The notes under the pieces: generated by a model
The model's input: the letters and a program-made list of their open reading frames with translations, nothing else
Database searches by the model: none
What the model was told of the DNA's origin: nothing
Position numbers and translations under genes: made by a program
Part shown: piece after piece, positions 25,208 through 34,082 of the stretch
Position numbering within the stretch: the first letter of the stretch is position 1
Layout: each line of letters begins with the position of its first letter
Assembly: GCF_044335535.1 (NCBI RefSeq)
Contig: NZ_JBIQVZ010000001.1
Coordinates: 248,001-312,000, forward strand
DNA: 64,000 bases
Source of the DNA: Mariniflexile sp044335535
GTDB lineage: Bacteria > Bacteroidota > Bacteroidia > Flavobacteriales > Flavobacteriaceae
Reading direction: 5' to 3'

Positions 25208-27013
25208 ATGGAAGAAAAAGATATTTTAAGAGGCGGTCAGTTTTTAGTTAAAGAAACAAACTGTGAAGACATATTCACGCCTGAAGACTTTTCGGAAGAA
25301 CAATTGATGATGAAAGAGGCCGTTACCGAATTTGTTGACAGGGAAATTTGGCCTAATAAACCTCGCTTTGAAGCTAAAGATTATGCCTTAACAGAATCTT
25401 GCATGCGAAAAGCTGGAGAAATGGGGTTTTTAAGTGTTTCTGTCCCCACTGAATATGGTGGTATGGGTATGGGGTTTGTAGACACCATGTTGGTATGTGA
25501 TTATATTTCTGGTGCCACAGGTTCTTTTAGTACCGCTTTTGGTGCCCATACAGGTATTGGTACTTTACCCATACTATTATACGGTACTGAAGAACAAAAA
25601 CAAAAGTATGTACCAAAGTTGGCAACTGGAGAGTGGTTTGGCTCTTACTGTTTAACAGAACCTAGTGCTGGTAGTGATGCCAATTCAGGTAAAACAAAAG
25701 CTGTGTTATCTGCCGATGGAAAATCGTATAGCATTACGGGACAAAAAATGTGGATTTCTAATGCCGGGTTTTGTAGTTTAATGATTGTTTTTGCAAGAAT
25801 TGAAGACGATAAAAACATTACAGGCTTTATTGTTGAATACGATAAAAACAACCCTAATGGGATTACCATGGGTGAAGAAGAACACAAATTAGGTATCCGT
25901 GCGTCTTCAACAAGACAGGTGTTTTTTAATGACACCGTTGTTCCTATTGAAAATATGTTGTCAACCAGAGGTAATGGTTTTAAAATAGCCATGAATGCCT
26001 TAAACGTTGGTAGAATTAAATTAGCCGCCGCTTGTTTGGATGCGCAACGTCGTGTTATAACAGAATCGGTTAAATACGCTAACGAACGTATTCAATTTAA
26101 CACACCTATTTCCAGTTTTGGGGCTATCCGTCAAAAAATAGCAGAAATGGCAACCAATTGTTGGGTTGGGGAAACTGCTAGTTATCGTGCAGCTAAAAAT
26201 ATTGAAGACCGTATTATTCTTCGTCAGAACAACGGAAAAGACACCCACCAAGAAGCGGAATTAAAAGCCGTTGAAGAGTATGCTATTGAATGTTCTATTT
26301 TAAAAGTAGCTGTTTCTGAATTTACACAACGATGTACCGATGAAGGCATTCAAATTTTTGGAGGCATGGGATTCTCTGAAGAAACACCTATTGAATCGGC
26401 TTGGAGAGATGCCCGTATTGCCAGAATTTATGAAGGCACTAACGAAATTAACCGCATGCTAAGTATAGGGATGCTTATTAAAAAAGCCATGAAAGGGCAT
26501 CTAGATTTATTGGGACCAGCAACTGCTGTTGCTAATGAACTAACAGGTATCCCATCATTTGACACGCCTGATTTTTCAGAATTATTTTCAGAGGAAAAAA
26601 GTATTATAGTCAATCTTAAAAAATTATTTTTAATGGTTGCAGGAGCTGCTTTACAGAAATATGGTGAGGAAATTGAAAAACATCAACAACTCATGTTGGC
26701 TGCTTCAGATATTTTAATTCAAATTTACTTAGCCGAATCCGCTATTCTACGTGCTGAAAAAATAGCTAAAAAAGAAGGCGAGGAGAATGCTAAAGAAGAA
26801 GTAGCTATGGCAAAATTAAATTTATTCCACGCTATAGATGTAATTGAAACCGCAGGTAAACATTCCATCATTTCATTCTCGACTGGCGACGAACAACGTA
26901 TGATGCTAATGGGTTTAAAACGCTATATTAAATATGTAAATATGCCAAACATTATAGAATTAAGAAATATTATAGCAAGTAAAGTTATTAAAGAAAACAA
27001 ATACTGCTTTTAA
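25208..27013 (+). CDS. Acyl-CoA dehydrogenase, long form
   Basis: 601 residues from ATG 25208. The FAD and substrate loops are YCLTEPSAGSDANSGKT and MWISNAGFCSLMIVFARI. The C-terminal signature holds QIFGGMGFSEETPIESAWRD and the catalytic-region YEGTNEINRML. An extra C-terminal domain of about 170 residues, as in FadE of Bacillus and VLCAD, explains the length. It performs the first oxidation of acyl-CoA to enoyl-CoA with electrons passed to ETF. The frame open from 25178 lies in the repeat and was not used. Last gene of the operon, followed by a strong terminator. Confidence 0.93.
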   Translation: MEEKDILRGGQFLVKETNCEDIFTPEDFSEEQLMMKEAVTEFVDREIWPNKPRFEAKDYALTESCMRKAGEMGFLSVSVPTEYGGMGMGFVDTMLVCDYISGATGSFSTAFGAHTGIGTLPILLYGTEEQKQKYVPKLATGEWFGSYCLTEPSAGSDANSGKTKAVLSADGKSYSITGQKMWISNAGFCSLMIVFARIEDDKNITGFIVEYDKNNPNGITMGEEEHKLGIRASSTRQVFFNDTVVPIENMLSTRGNGFKIAMNALNVGRIKLAAACLDAQRRVITESVKYANERIQFNTPISSFGAIRQKIAEMATNCWVGETASYRAAKNIEDRIILRQNNGKDTHQEAELKAVEEYAIECSILKVAVSEFTQRCTDEGIQIFGGMGFSEETPIESAWRDARIARIYEGTNEINRMLSIGMLIKKAMKGHLDLLGPATAVANELTGIPSFDTPDFSELFSEEKSIIVNLKKLFLMVAGAALQKYGEEIEKHQQLMLAASDILIQIYLAESAILRAEKIAKKEGEENAKEEVAMAKLNLFHAIDVIETAGKHSIISFSTGDEQRMMLMGLKRYIKYVNMPNIIELRNIIASKVIKENKYCF

Positions 27014-27044
27014 TAAATTATATATAGTGACTGATTCAATTCTT

Positions 27045-27078
27045 AAAGCGCTTCAAAATAAATTTTGAAGCGCTTTTT
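27045..27078 (+). terminator. Rho-independent terminator of the beta-oxidation operon
   Basis: AAAGCGCTTCAAAAT, loop AA, then ATTTTGAAGCGCTTTTT: a perfect stem with a T run, 31 bp after the acyl-CoA dehydrogenase stop. Confidence 0.85.
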
Positions 27079-27085
27079 AATTTTA

Positions 27086-27354
27086 AAGTGGTTTAAACTT
27101 TTCGATTGAAGCAGGACGGAGCGTGAAAAAATAACCCAGTGGGCTATTTTAGCGAACGAGCCAGCCAGCGCAATGGCAATATTGTCCAATTAAAGCCTTT
27201 TTCGAGTTGGGACCGAGCGTAAAGAAAAGGTTTAGTAAACCTTTTTAGAGAAGGAGCCAGCTTGTCGCGTTGGAAAAGCTACGGAAAGAAAAAAAGATGT
27301 AAAGTGGGCAAAAAAGGGCAATTTTTTAGCCAATTAGAAAAGTTTAAACCACTT
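27086..27354. mobile_element. MITE-like structured element, copy 1 (269 bp)
   Basis: Ends are inverted: AAGTGGTTTAAACTTTTC on the left and GAAAAGTTTAAACCACTT on the right in matching form. TTA stands on both sides (27083-27085, 27355-27357), a candidate 3-bp target duplication. Inside are two tandem units of about 65 bp, each with GAGCGT, an A/T-ended hairpin (27128-27150 and 27225-27245) and GAGCCAGC. The stem cores are CCC/GGG in one and TTT/AAA in the other, so pairing is kept while bases change. There is no coding capacity. Confidence 0.7.
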
Positions 27355-27380
27355 TTAAGTATTTTAGTAAAAAAAATCAA

Positions 27381-27806
27381 ATGAAAAAATTAAGTATTCT
27401 TATTCTGCTTTTTATATCTGCTGCAATTTATGCACAAAAAGAGCAAGTACTTGAACCTAAATTAGAAAATATAGCTTGGATTTCGGGCCATTGGAAAGGT
27501 GAAGCATTTGGAGGATTGACCGAAGAAAACTGGAGCGAACCATCGGGTGACTCGATGATGGCTACCTTTAAATTAATAGTAAATAATAAAGTTACTTTTT
27601 ACGAAATTGAAATAATTAGGGAAGTAAACAACACATTAATACTTCAGATAAAACATTTTAATAACGATTTGAAAGGTTGGGAAACTAAAGATGAAACAGT
27701 CGATTTTCCATTAAAAGAAATAACAGCAAACAAAGTGATCTTTGAAGGCATGGTTTTTGAAAAGATTGATGCTAATGAAATGAATGTTTTAGTAGAAGTG
27801 GTTTAA
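27381..27806 (+). CDS. Secreted DUF6265-like protein, C-terminus cut by an inserted element
   Basis: 141 residues as it now reads. A signal peptide ends at IYAQ (residues 16-19), followed by WISGHWKGEAFGGLTEENWS and SMMATFKLI..VTFYEIEII, the pattern I associate with DUF6265 proteins of unknown function. The MITE-like element at 27795-27955 begins at codon 139, so the protein now ends EVV-stop from element sequence. The original end is still present beyond the element: from GTA at 27956 the frame reads VDTKQENGTVETVKFNYKK and a TAA at 28013-28015. Removing the element and one GTA restores a 156-residue protein. It may still fold, with a lost final strand. Confidence 0.75.
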   Translation: MKKLSILILLFISAAIYAQKEQVLEPKLENIAWISGHWKGEAFGGLTEENWSEPSGDSMMATFKLIVNNKVTFYEIEIIREVNNTLILQIKHFNNDLKGWETKDETVDFPLKEITANKVIFEGMVFEKIDANEMNVLVEVV

Positions 27807-27955
27807 ACTTTTTCGATTGAAGCGAAAATCAGTCATTTTTTGTTCAATCGAAGCCTTTTTTGAGTTGCATAGCATCGCTACGGAAAGAAAAAAAGACGTA
27901 GAGTGGGCAAAAAAGGGCGATTTTTTAGCCAATTAGAAAAAGTTCAAACCACTTC
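27795..27955. mobile_element. MITE-like structured element, copy 2 (161 bp)
   Basis: GAAGTGGTTTAAACTTTTTC at the left end and GAAAAAGTTCAAACCACTTC at the right end are inverse copies with one mismatch. GTA flanks both sides (27792-27794 and 27956-27958). The right half is nearly identical to copy 1 (CTACGGAAAGAAAAAAAGA..GTGGGCAAAAAAGGGC). The two GAGCGT hairpin units of copy 1 are absent and replaced by a hairpin TTCGATTGAA/TTCAATCGAA. It interrupts the preceding gene. Confidence 0.75.
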
Positions 27956-28058
27956 GTAGATACAAAACAGGAAAATGGCACTGTTGAAACCGTAAAATTC
28001 AATTATAAAAAGTAACTTTCAAATCAAAAAACATATCATTATATTTAGAAATAACCTT

Positions 28059-29702
28059 ATGACACATCGTTTTTTTATAACCTCTCTCCTATTCAGTTTA
28101 TCATTCATTTCTGTACAAGCACAGTTGCTTTCAGAAAAAAACAATTTCACAAGACAAGATACACTTAGAGGAAGCATCACTCCCGAACGTGTTTGGTGGG
28201 ACTTAACTTATTACCATTTAGACATTAAAGTAAATCCAGATGAAAAATATATTTCTGGAAAGAACACCATTCAATATAAGGTACTTGAAAACAATTCGGT
28301 GATGCAAATTGATTTGCAACCGCCATTAAAAATAACAAAAGCAGTTCAAAACAATAAAGAATTAGACATAAGGCATGATGGTAATGCACATTTTATAACT
28401 TTAAAAGACCCTCAAAACATAAACAATATCAATAGCATCGATGTTCATTATGAGGGCCATCCAAAAGAAGCCGTTAATGCTCCATGGGATGGTGGTTTTT
28501 CATGGAAAAAAGACAACAATGGTAATGATTTTATTGCTACCTCATGCCAAGGTTTAGGTGCCAGCGTTTGGTGGCCTTGTAAAGACCATATGTACGACGA
28601 AGTAGATAGCATGCTTATTAGCGTTAACGTGCCTAGCAAGCTTATGGATGTATCTAATGGCAGGTTAAGAAGTGTAGAACAGTATGGAGATACAAAAACC
28701 TATAATTGGATTGTAAAAAACCCAATAAATAATTATGGTATTAATGTTAACATTGGTGATTACGCACATTTCTCGGAAGTATTTGATGGTGAAGCTGGAA
28801 ATTTAAATATGGATTATTATGTTTTAAAGGATAATTTAGAAAAAGCTAAAGTCCATTTTAAAGATGCACCCAAAATGATGAAAGCTTTTGAACATTGGTT
28901 TGGCCCCTATCCTTTTTACAAAGATGGCTACAAATTAGTCGAAGTACCTTATTTAGGAATGGAACATCAAAGCTCGGTAACTTACGGTAACAAATACATG
29001 CAAGGTTATTTAGGTCGCGATTTATCTGATACTGGATGGGGATTAAAATTCGATTTCATTATCATACACGAATCTGGTCACGAATGGTTTGCAAATAATA
29101 TAACCTATATTGATATTGCAGATATGTGGATTCATGAAAGCTTTACAAATTATTCTGAAAGTTTGTTTGTAGAATACTATTATGGTAAAAAAGCAGGTGC
29201 AGAATATGTTATAGGTACTAGAAAAGATATACAAAATGACCGCCCTATTATAGGTTACTATCATGTAAATACGGAAGGTTCTGGAGATATGTACTCAAAG
29301 GGAGGAAATATGCTACACACCTTACGGCAATTAGTAGAAGATGATAACAAATGGCGACAAATTTTACGTGGTTTAAATAAAACATTTTATCATCAAACGG
29401 TCAGCACGCAACAAATTGAAGATTATTTATCAAAAGAAACAGGTATCGATTTAACCGAGTTTTTCAATCAGTATTTAAGAACTACAAAAATTCCAACTCT
29501 GGAATATAAAATTGAACATAAAGAGCTAAAATACCATTGGACTAACATTGTTAAAAAATTTGACATGCCCATTTTGGTTACAATTAATGGTAAAGAGCAA
29601 TGGATTTATCCAAATGCTGAATGGAAATCGATACCTTTAAATTCTAATAATACTTCTTTTGAAATTAATCCAAATTTCTATATTTATGTCAAAAGAATTT
29701 GA
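28059..29702 (+). CDS. Secreted M1-family metallopeptidase
   Basis: 547 residues with a signal peptide ending SVQAQ (about residue 22). The M1 zinc site is HESGHEWF (about 336-343) with the third ligand Glu in WIHESFTNYSE (about 357-367), and the substrate motif appears as YLGMEHQSS in place of GAMEN. The N-terminal beta domain (YYHLDIKVNPDEKYISGKNTIQY) is typical of the family. The length is short because only part of a C-terminal domain is present. It should act as an aminopeptidase in the periplasm or at the cell surface. Its start lies 43 bp past the remains of the interrupted gene. Confidence 0.9.
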   Translation: MTHRFFITSLLFSLSFISVQAQLLSEKNNFTRQDTLRGSITPERVWWDLTYYHLDIKVNPDEKYISGKNTIQYKVLENNSVMQIDLQPPLKITKAVQNNKELDIRHDGNAHFITLKDPQNINNINSIDVHYEGHPKEAVNAPWDGGFSWKKDNNGNDFIATSCQGLGASVWWPCKDHMYDEVDSMLISVNVPSKLMDVSNGRLRSVEQYGDTKTYNWIVKNPINNYGINVNIGDYAHFSEVFDGEAGNLNMDYYVLKDNLEKAKVHFKDAPKMMKAFEHWFGPYPFYKDGYKLVEVPYLGMEHQSSVTYGNKYMQGYLGRDLSDTGWGLKFDFIIIHESGHEWFANNITYIDIADMWIHESFTNYSESLFVEYYYGKKAGAEYVIGTRKDIQNDRPIIGYYHVNTEGSGDMYSKGGNMLHTLRQLVEDDNKWRQILRGLNKTFYHQTVSTQQIEDYLSKETGIDLTEFFNQYLRTTKIPTLEYKIEHKELKYHWTNIVKKFDMPILVTINGKEQWIYPNAEWKSIPLNSNNTSFEINPNFYIYVKRI

Positions 29703-29707
29703 AATTA

Positions 29708-30280
29708 ATGAAAATTACCGAACATTACTTTAAAACAGATACCGAATGGCGAGCGTGGCTTCATGAAAATCATGAGACCTCAAAAGGTGTTTATTTAATA
29801 TTTTATAAAGTTCAGCATGAATATGATAGCATGCGTTGGGAAGAAGCTGTTAAAGTCGCTTTATGCTATGGATGGATAGACTCTACTGTAAAAAGTTTGG
29901 GAGACGGTAAGCGAAGGCAATATTTTACACCCAGAAACCCCAAAAGTGTCTGGAGTTCGTTAAACAAAAAGTATATTGAAGAATTAATTGCTAATAATTT
30001 GATGCACAAAAGTGGATTAAAAACCATTGAGGCAGCAAAAGAAAATGGTAGTTGGACCGTTTTAGATGCCGTTGAAAATGGCATCATTCCTAACGATTTA
30101 CAATTACAATTTGATAGAAATCCAGTAGCTTTTTCGAATTATCAAAACTTTGCACCTTCTTACAGAAAAAGTTATCTGTATTGGTTAAATCAAGCCAAAA
30201 GAGAAGAGACCAGAAAAAAACGCATCACCGAAATCATTCAGTTATGCGCTAATAATATTAAAAGCCGAAGCGATTGGTAA
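29708..30280 (+). CDS. YdeI/OmpD-associated-family protein
   Basis: 190 residues from ATG 29708; the TTG three codons earlier overlaps the peptidase stop and is less likely. Features are FKTDTEWRAWLHENHETSKGVYLIFYKV, EEAVKVALCYGWIDS with a family-typical Cys and Trp, and RRQYFTPRNPKSVWSSLNKKY; the C-terminus is basic and helical (YWLNQAKREETRKKRITEII). This is the pattern of YdeI-like proteins, named for bacteriocin tolerance in Salmonella; the biochemical role is unknown. The pair with the peptidase is tightly spaced and probably co-transcribed. It converges with the glycosyltransferase gene, whose stop is 3 bp away. Confidence 0.85.
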   Translation: MKITEHYFKTDTEWRAWLHENHETSKGVYLIFYKVQHEYDSMRWEEAVKVALCYGWIDSTVKSLGDGKRRQYFTPRNPKSVWSSLNKKYIEELIANNLMHKSGLKTIEAAKENGSWTVLDAVENGIIPNDLQLQFDRNPVAFSNYQNFAPSYRKSYLYWLNQAKREETRKKRITEIIQLCANNIKSRSDW

Positions 30281-30283
30281 TCT

Positions 30284-31567
30284 CTAATGAGAATATATAT
30301 TTGATTCTATAGAACGTAAATTGATCGAATTATTAAATATCTCAAGGATGCGTTTTGCAATACCTGTCCATCCAAAATTACGACGTGCAAACCTAGCGCC
30401 TTCTACAGACAATTCATTTCTCAATTTAGGGTACAAAAGGGGCATCGATAACATAGTTCCAAATTCTATTGGACGGTGTGGATCGGCAAATAATGCTTGA
30501 TGCCCAAAATCAATTAAATCATATAAGCCTCCATGTACCGTTATAACACTAGGTGTACCACATGCCATCGCTTCAATAGCTACCATTCCAAAAGGTTCAT
30601 ATCTAGAGGGCATTGCAAAAATATTTGCGGATCTATAAACATTAGCTAAATCTTCATCTTCTATATAATTTTTCCATTTAATTTTATCTAACACACCTAA
30701 CTCACTTGCCAATTTTTTAAGCTTTTCTATGCCTTCGTTATCTTGATTAGATTGATCGCCACCTATCGCCGCAACCAAACGTGCTTCAGGGCAAAGTTGT
30801 ATCACCGTTGGCAAAGCCTGCAAAAGAAGATCGTATCCTTTATTATGTGCCATCCGGCCTAGAGCAAGAATATCGTTGGGATGGATATCATATTTAGAAC
30901 GAACTTTATCATTCTCTTTGGAAGGTACTGGATAAAAGCGATTTTCATCAATTCCTGGTGGAATCATACCACAATCTCGAGGTAACATATCATATTGTTT
31001 AGTAAGTAAGTCTACTTGTGGTAGTGTGGTTGCAATAACATAATTGCACATTTGGTACACAAAATATTCTTTTCGAATACGCTCTTTAAAACGGTAGGTT
31101 TTCTCCATTTCTTTTTCGTCCATATCACTACCCATAGTATGCCGTTTCCACCATCCAAGAGAATGCGGTGTATGTACATGTGAGACACCCAATTCTTCAG
31201 CAATTTTCTGCCCTGCCCAGCCTGCATCCCAATAATGCGAGTAAACAATATCATATTTTTTTTGCTCTTTTTTAATTGCCGCTAGACAATTGGTCACAAA
31301 CTTTTTTAAATGATCATGCATATCTTCTTTTCGGATAAACTTTTTTCCTCCAAAAGGAATACGCCATACACTAAAATTCTCATCTACAACATCATATTCT
31401 GGTTGATCTTCAAATTGACGGGTCACTAAATCCACTCGTTTCCCTAATCTACTAAAACGTTCTGCTAGTTCTAAAACATATACCACTTGTCCACCTGTAT
31501 CTGGTTTTCCTAATTCGGCATGGGCACCAACATAACCATGTAAAGAGATCATTAATATTGATTTCAT
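30284..31567 (-). CDS. GT4 glycosyltransferase, sucrose(-phosphate) synthase-like
   Basis: 427 residues. The opening MISLHGYVGAHAELGKPDTGGQVVYVLELA is the donor-domain start of sucrose synthase/sucrose-phosphate synthase relatives, followed by HTPHSLGWWKRHTMG and PPGIDENRFYPV. The EX7E motif is in PSRYEPFGMVAIEAMACGTP. The family transfers a sugar from NDP-glucose or GDP-mannose to fructose-6-phosphate or a similar acceptor; candidates are sucrose-6-phosphate and mannosylfructose-phosphate. It is 14 bp downstream of the gene for a HAD phosphatase fused to a glycosidase, so synthesis, dephosphorylation and hydrolysis are encoded together. Confidence 0.85.
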   Translation of the reverse strand: MKSILMISLHGYVGAHAELGKPDTGGQVVYVLELAERFSRLGKRVDLVTRQFEDQPEYDVVDENFSVWRIPFGGKKFIRKEDMHDHLKKFVTNCLAAIKKEQKKYDIVYSHYWDAGWAGQKIAEELGVSHVHTPHSLGWWKRHTMGSDMDEKEMEKTYRFKERIRKEYFVYQMCNYVIATTLPQVDLLTKQYDMLPRDCGMIPPGIDENRFYPVPSKENDKVRSKYDIHPNDILALGRMAHNKGYDLLLQALPTVIQLCPEARLVAAIGGDQSNQDNEGIEKLKKLASELGVLDKIKWKNYIEDEDLANVYRSANIFAMPSRYEPFGMVAIEAMACGTPSVITVHGGLYDLIDFGHQALFADPHRPIEFGTMLSMPLLYPKLRNELSVEGARFARRNFGWTGIAKRILEIFNNSINLRSIESNIYSH

Positions 31568-31581
31568 AATTTTAATTTTAG

Positions 31582-33666
31582 TTAATTTATTATTTTTAAA
31601 TCATGGCATGCAGAAATATATTGTGCTGCAGACCACGCCTGATACGATTTACCCATAGGCTTTCCTGTGATTCCATGTGCCCATTCTGTAAATTCCCATT
31701 CTTCATTTACTCCTTCTTTATTTATTAGAGCTAGTTTATGCAATTCGGCAACTGCCATATCTTTTAGACCTAGTTTATTTATAAACTTAACCCAAAAACC
31801 TCCTACAAAAGGCCATATACCACCATTGTGATAGTGGTTTGGTAGGTTTAAAAGGTTTACCGTATAATAAGGCCGCCAGTCTGGATCTCCCGGACTTACA
31901 ACAGGGTATACATTTGCCACGGGAAAAGGCTCATTAACGCCCACGCCCAACATAAAACGTAAAGTTTGATGCGCTTTATCTGCGTCAATTGTACCGTGTA
32001 AAAAAGCAAGTACATTCCCTAAAACATCACAACGCCAACTAAAATCAAACGGTGTCACTTGGGCTATTAAATACGTAGTGTCTCCTAAGGTAAATTGTCT
32101 TTCGGCAAAAGAAACCGATTGAAATAATTTTTGTTGTGTTGAAGGCCAAAAGTTTTGAAGTATTTCCTTTTTTATGACTTGAGACCAACGAATATACTTG
32201 CCCGCTTGTTCATAATCACCTAACATCTCAAGCATGCGACCAAAACACACATTGGATCTATACCATAATATTTCATCATATAAAATGTTATAACTTCTAC
32301 CAAACAAATCAGTCCAGTCCCCAGCTTCTGGAATTTCCAATAAAGCATCGTTATTCCCATCGTGTGCACCAAGCCACCTCATGGTTTCTTTTACATCTAA
32401 AATATGGTTCCTTAAAAAAGCGATATCTTTTGTAACATTAACATACTCGTAAAAGGCAATAATAACCCAAATACCACTATCTATTGAACAGATGCCCCCA
32501 ACTCCAGAATAATCCGGTATATTATCTTTTATGCGCACGTTAGATGGAATCTGTCCATTATGCGAAATATGTTCTAATAACGTTACCAATGTTTGTCGTT
32601 GGCATTTATGAATCTCTTTATCATTGATAAGTGGTAAAGAGCCAATAACAGTAATGGCACCATCTCTGGCCCATACACTATGGTAATTTTCATCTGTTCC
32701 ATTAGGAATATTATCTTTTATAGAGCAGGCGGAAAAACCAAGAGGAGTGATGTTTTTTCTTAAAGCTTCAACAGCATGATGATAGCCTTCTCGTATCAGT
32801 GCTATTTTTTCACTTTCCTCTTCTGCGTCTGTATTGTTTAATTCTTGTTGAATAAAAAAATCTTCTGCATGATCTTCAATATTGCACACAAGTGCCTCTT
32901 TTGGTAATAAGCCATAATATATCAATCCCTCTACAACACCATTGTCATAGTCGCATTCGGAATGATATACTTGTCGGTGCTTTGTGTATCTATAGAGTTC
33001 TTCATGGGCATTAGCTACTACAATACCTTTTACATCTACCATATCGAACATGGCGGAATCATTTCCACTATCACCAGCCACTAACGTAGTATTTGATTTT
33101 ATATCTAATTTATTCAACAACCACTGTAAAGCATTACCTTTATTGGCCCACTTTGGTAAAATATCTAAAAACTTTTCTCCAGAATAAACAACATTAACAT
33201 GCATTTCTGCGTTTACAAATATTTGTTCTATACTATCTATAAGCTCTGGTCCAGCATCATATAAATAATAACTTCGTTTATAAGCATGTTGAAACTTAAT
33301 AGGTTGCTCACTTATGGGATGATTAATATTACCGATAAGCTCTTCAACAGCTTCCAAATTCCAGCCATCATCTAGAACATCATTAAACTCTTTAACCGTA
33401 CACTCATTTTTATAGTCGTAAATAAGCGTTCCCACACCAGCTATTATATAATGTGGCTCGGGCAGAACACCTTTTTTTATTAGGTTTAGAACATCGTCAA
33501 CTAACCGTCCGGTATTATAGGTTAGTAAAATATCAGAATTTGGTTTATATGTATTCCATATACTAGTAAAATTACTTTTTAGCGTATGAAATTCTATTAA
33601 TGTATTATCTACATCAAACGATAATAGTTTTATATCATGCTGCTGGGAAGTGTTTTCAATATCCAT
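31582..33666 (-). CDS. HAD sugar-phosphatase fused to a GH100/GH63-like glycosidase
   Basis: 694 residues in two parts. Residues 1 to about 260 are a HAD-IIB phosphatase of the sucrose-phosphate phosphatase type: SFDVDNTLIE (Asp nucleophile pair), LLTYNTGR, and the Mg-binding AGDSGNDSAMF. Residues about 285-690 are an (alpha/alpha)6 glycosidase: YHSVWARDGAITVIGSLP, LLEIPEAGDWTDLFGRSYN, NHYHNGGIWPFVGGFWV and GKSYQAWSAAQY, closest in look to neutral invertases (GH100) and debranching-type enzymes. The acids in WARD and EAGDW could serve catalysis. A phosphatase joined to a hydrolase of the likely product is unusual and suggests control of an osmolyte pool. The exact sugar is not known. Confidence 0.8.
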   Translation of the reverse strand: MDIENTSQQHDIKLLSFDVDNTLIEFHTLKSNFTSIWNTYKPNSDILLTYNTGRLVDDVLNLIKKGVLPEPHYIIAGVGTLIYDYKNECTVKEFNDVLDDGWNLEAVEELIGNINHPISEQPIKFQHAYKRSYYLYDAGPELIDSIEQIFVNAEMHVNVVYSGEKFLDILPKWANKGNALQWLLNKLDIKSNTTLVAGDSGNDSAMFDMVDVKGIVVANAHEELYRYTKHRQVYHSECDYDNGVVEGLIYYGLLPKEALVCNIEDHAEDFFIQQELNNTDAEEESEKIALIREGYHHAVEALRKNITPLGFSACSIKDNIPNGTDENYHSVWARDGAITVIGSLPLINDKEIHKCQRQTLVTLLEHISHNGQIPSNVRIKDNIPDYSGVGGICSIDSGIWVIIAFYEYVNVTKDIAFLRNHILDVKETMRWLGAHDGNNDALLEIPEAGDWTDLFGRSYNILYDEILWYRSNVCFGRMLEMLGDYEQAGKYIRWSQVIKKEILQNFWPSTQQKLFQSVSFAERQFTLGDTTYLIAQVTPFDFSWRCDVLGNVLAFLHGTIDADKAHQTLRFMLGVGVNEPFPVANVYPVVSPGDPDWRPYYTVNLLNLPNHYHNGGIWPFVGGFWVKFINKLGLKDMAVAELHKLALINKEGVNEEWEFTEWAHGITGKPMGKSYQAWSAAQYISACHDLKIIN

Positions 33667-33910
33667 ATTTTATAGAATTTGGGAATAATTTATTCAAACA
33701 ATTTATGGCGATGCAGGGCTGCGACTGACTTTGACCAATATCCCAATATACAAAAAAATAAGCAGTTCATCGGAATCCCTTCTTAAAATAGAAAGAAAAA
33801 ACCTATGAAAAATAGGTGGTTTTGAAGTTTATTTTATTAATAAGAAAATATAACTAAAACAAATTAAGGATAATAAAATTTAAGTGTTGATTTTAAAAGA
33901 AAGTCATAAA
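33667..33910. other. Gene-free stretch upstream of the HAD-glycosidase gene
   Basis: AT-rich, with no ORF, no tRNA and no repeat that I recognise. It must hold the promoter for the sugar operon, but no good TAnnTTTG box was found. Confidence 0.4.
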
Positions 33911-34048
33911 AAAGAGGCTGTCTTCTAAAAGGTCTTTAAGTTTATTTTGTCAGGTCGAGCTAGTCGAAACCGATTGATTGCAAGTGAATTAAAATATTTC
34001 GACAATCAATATGATATAGAACTGGACTTTTTAGAAGACAGCCTCTTA
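33911..34048. repeat. Long inverted repeat, MITE-like or double terminator
   Basis: Left arm AAGAGGCTGTCTTCTAAAA, right arm TTTTAGAAGACAGCCTCTT, enclosing about 100 bp. The end GAGGCTGTCT recalls terminal repeats of some insertion sequences and the GAGACTGTTTAAG end of the element at 38533. Its location 35 bp after the ATPase gene stop also allows a terminator role. Confidence 0.65.
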
Positions 34049-34082
34049 TTTTTAATCAAACATCTTTTAAAGAAGTAATACG

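Noticed and set aside
27014..27380. A gene inside element copy 1
   Set aside because: No frame of useful length. The stretch is explained by a terminator and the non-coding element.
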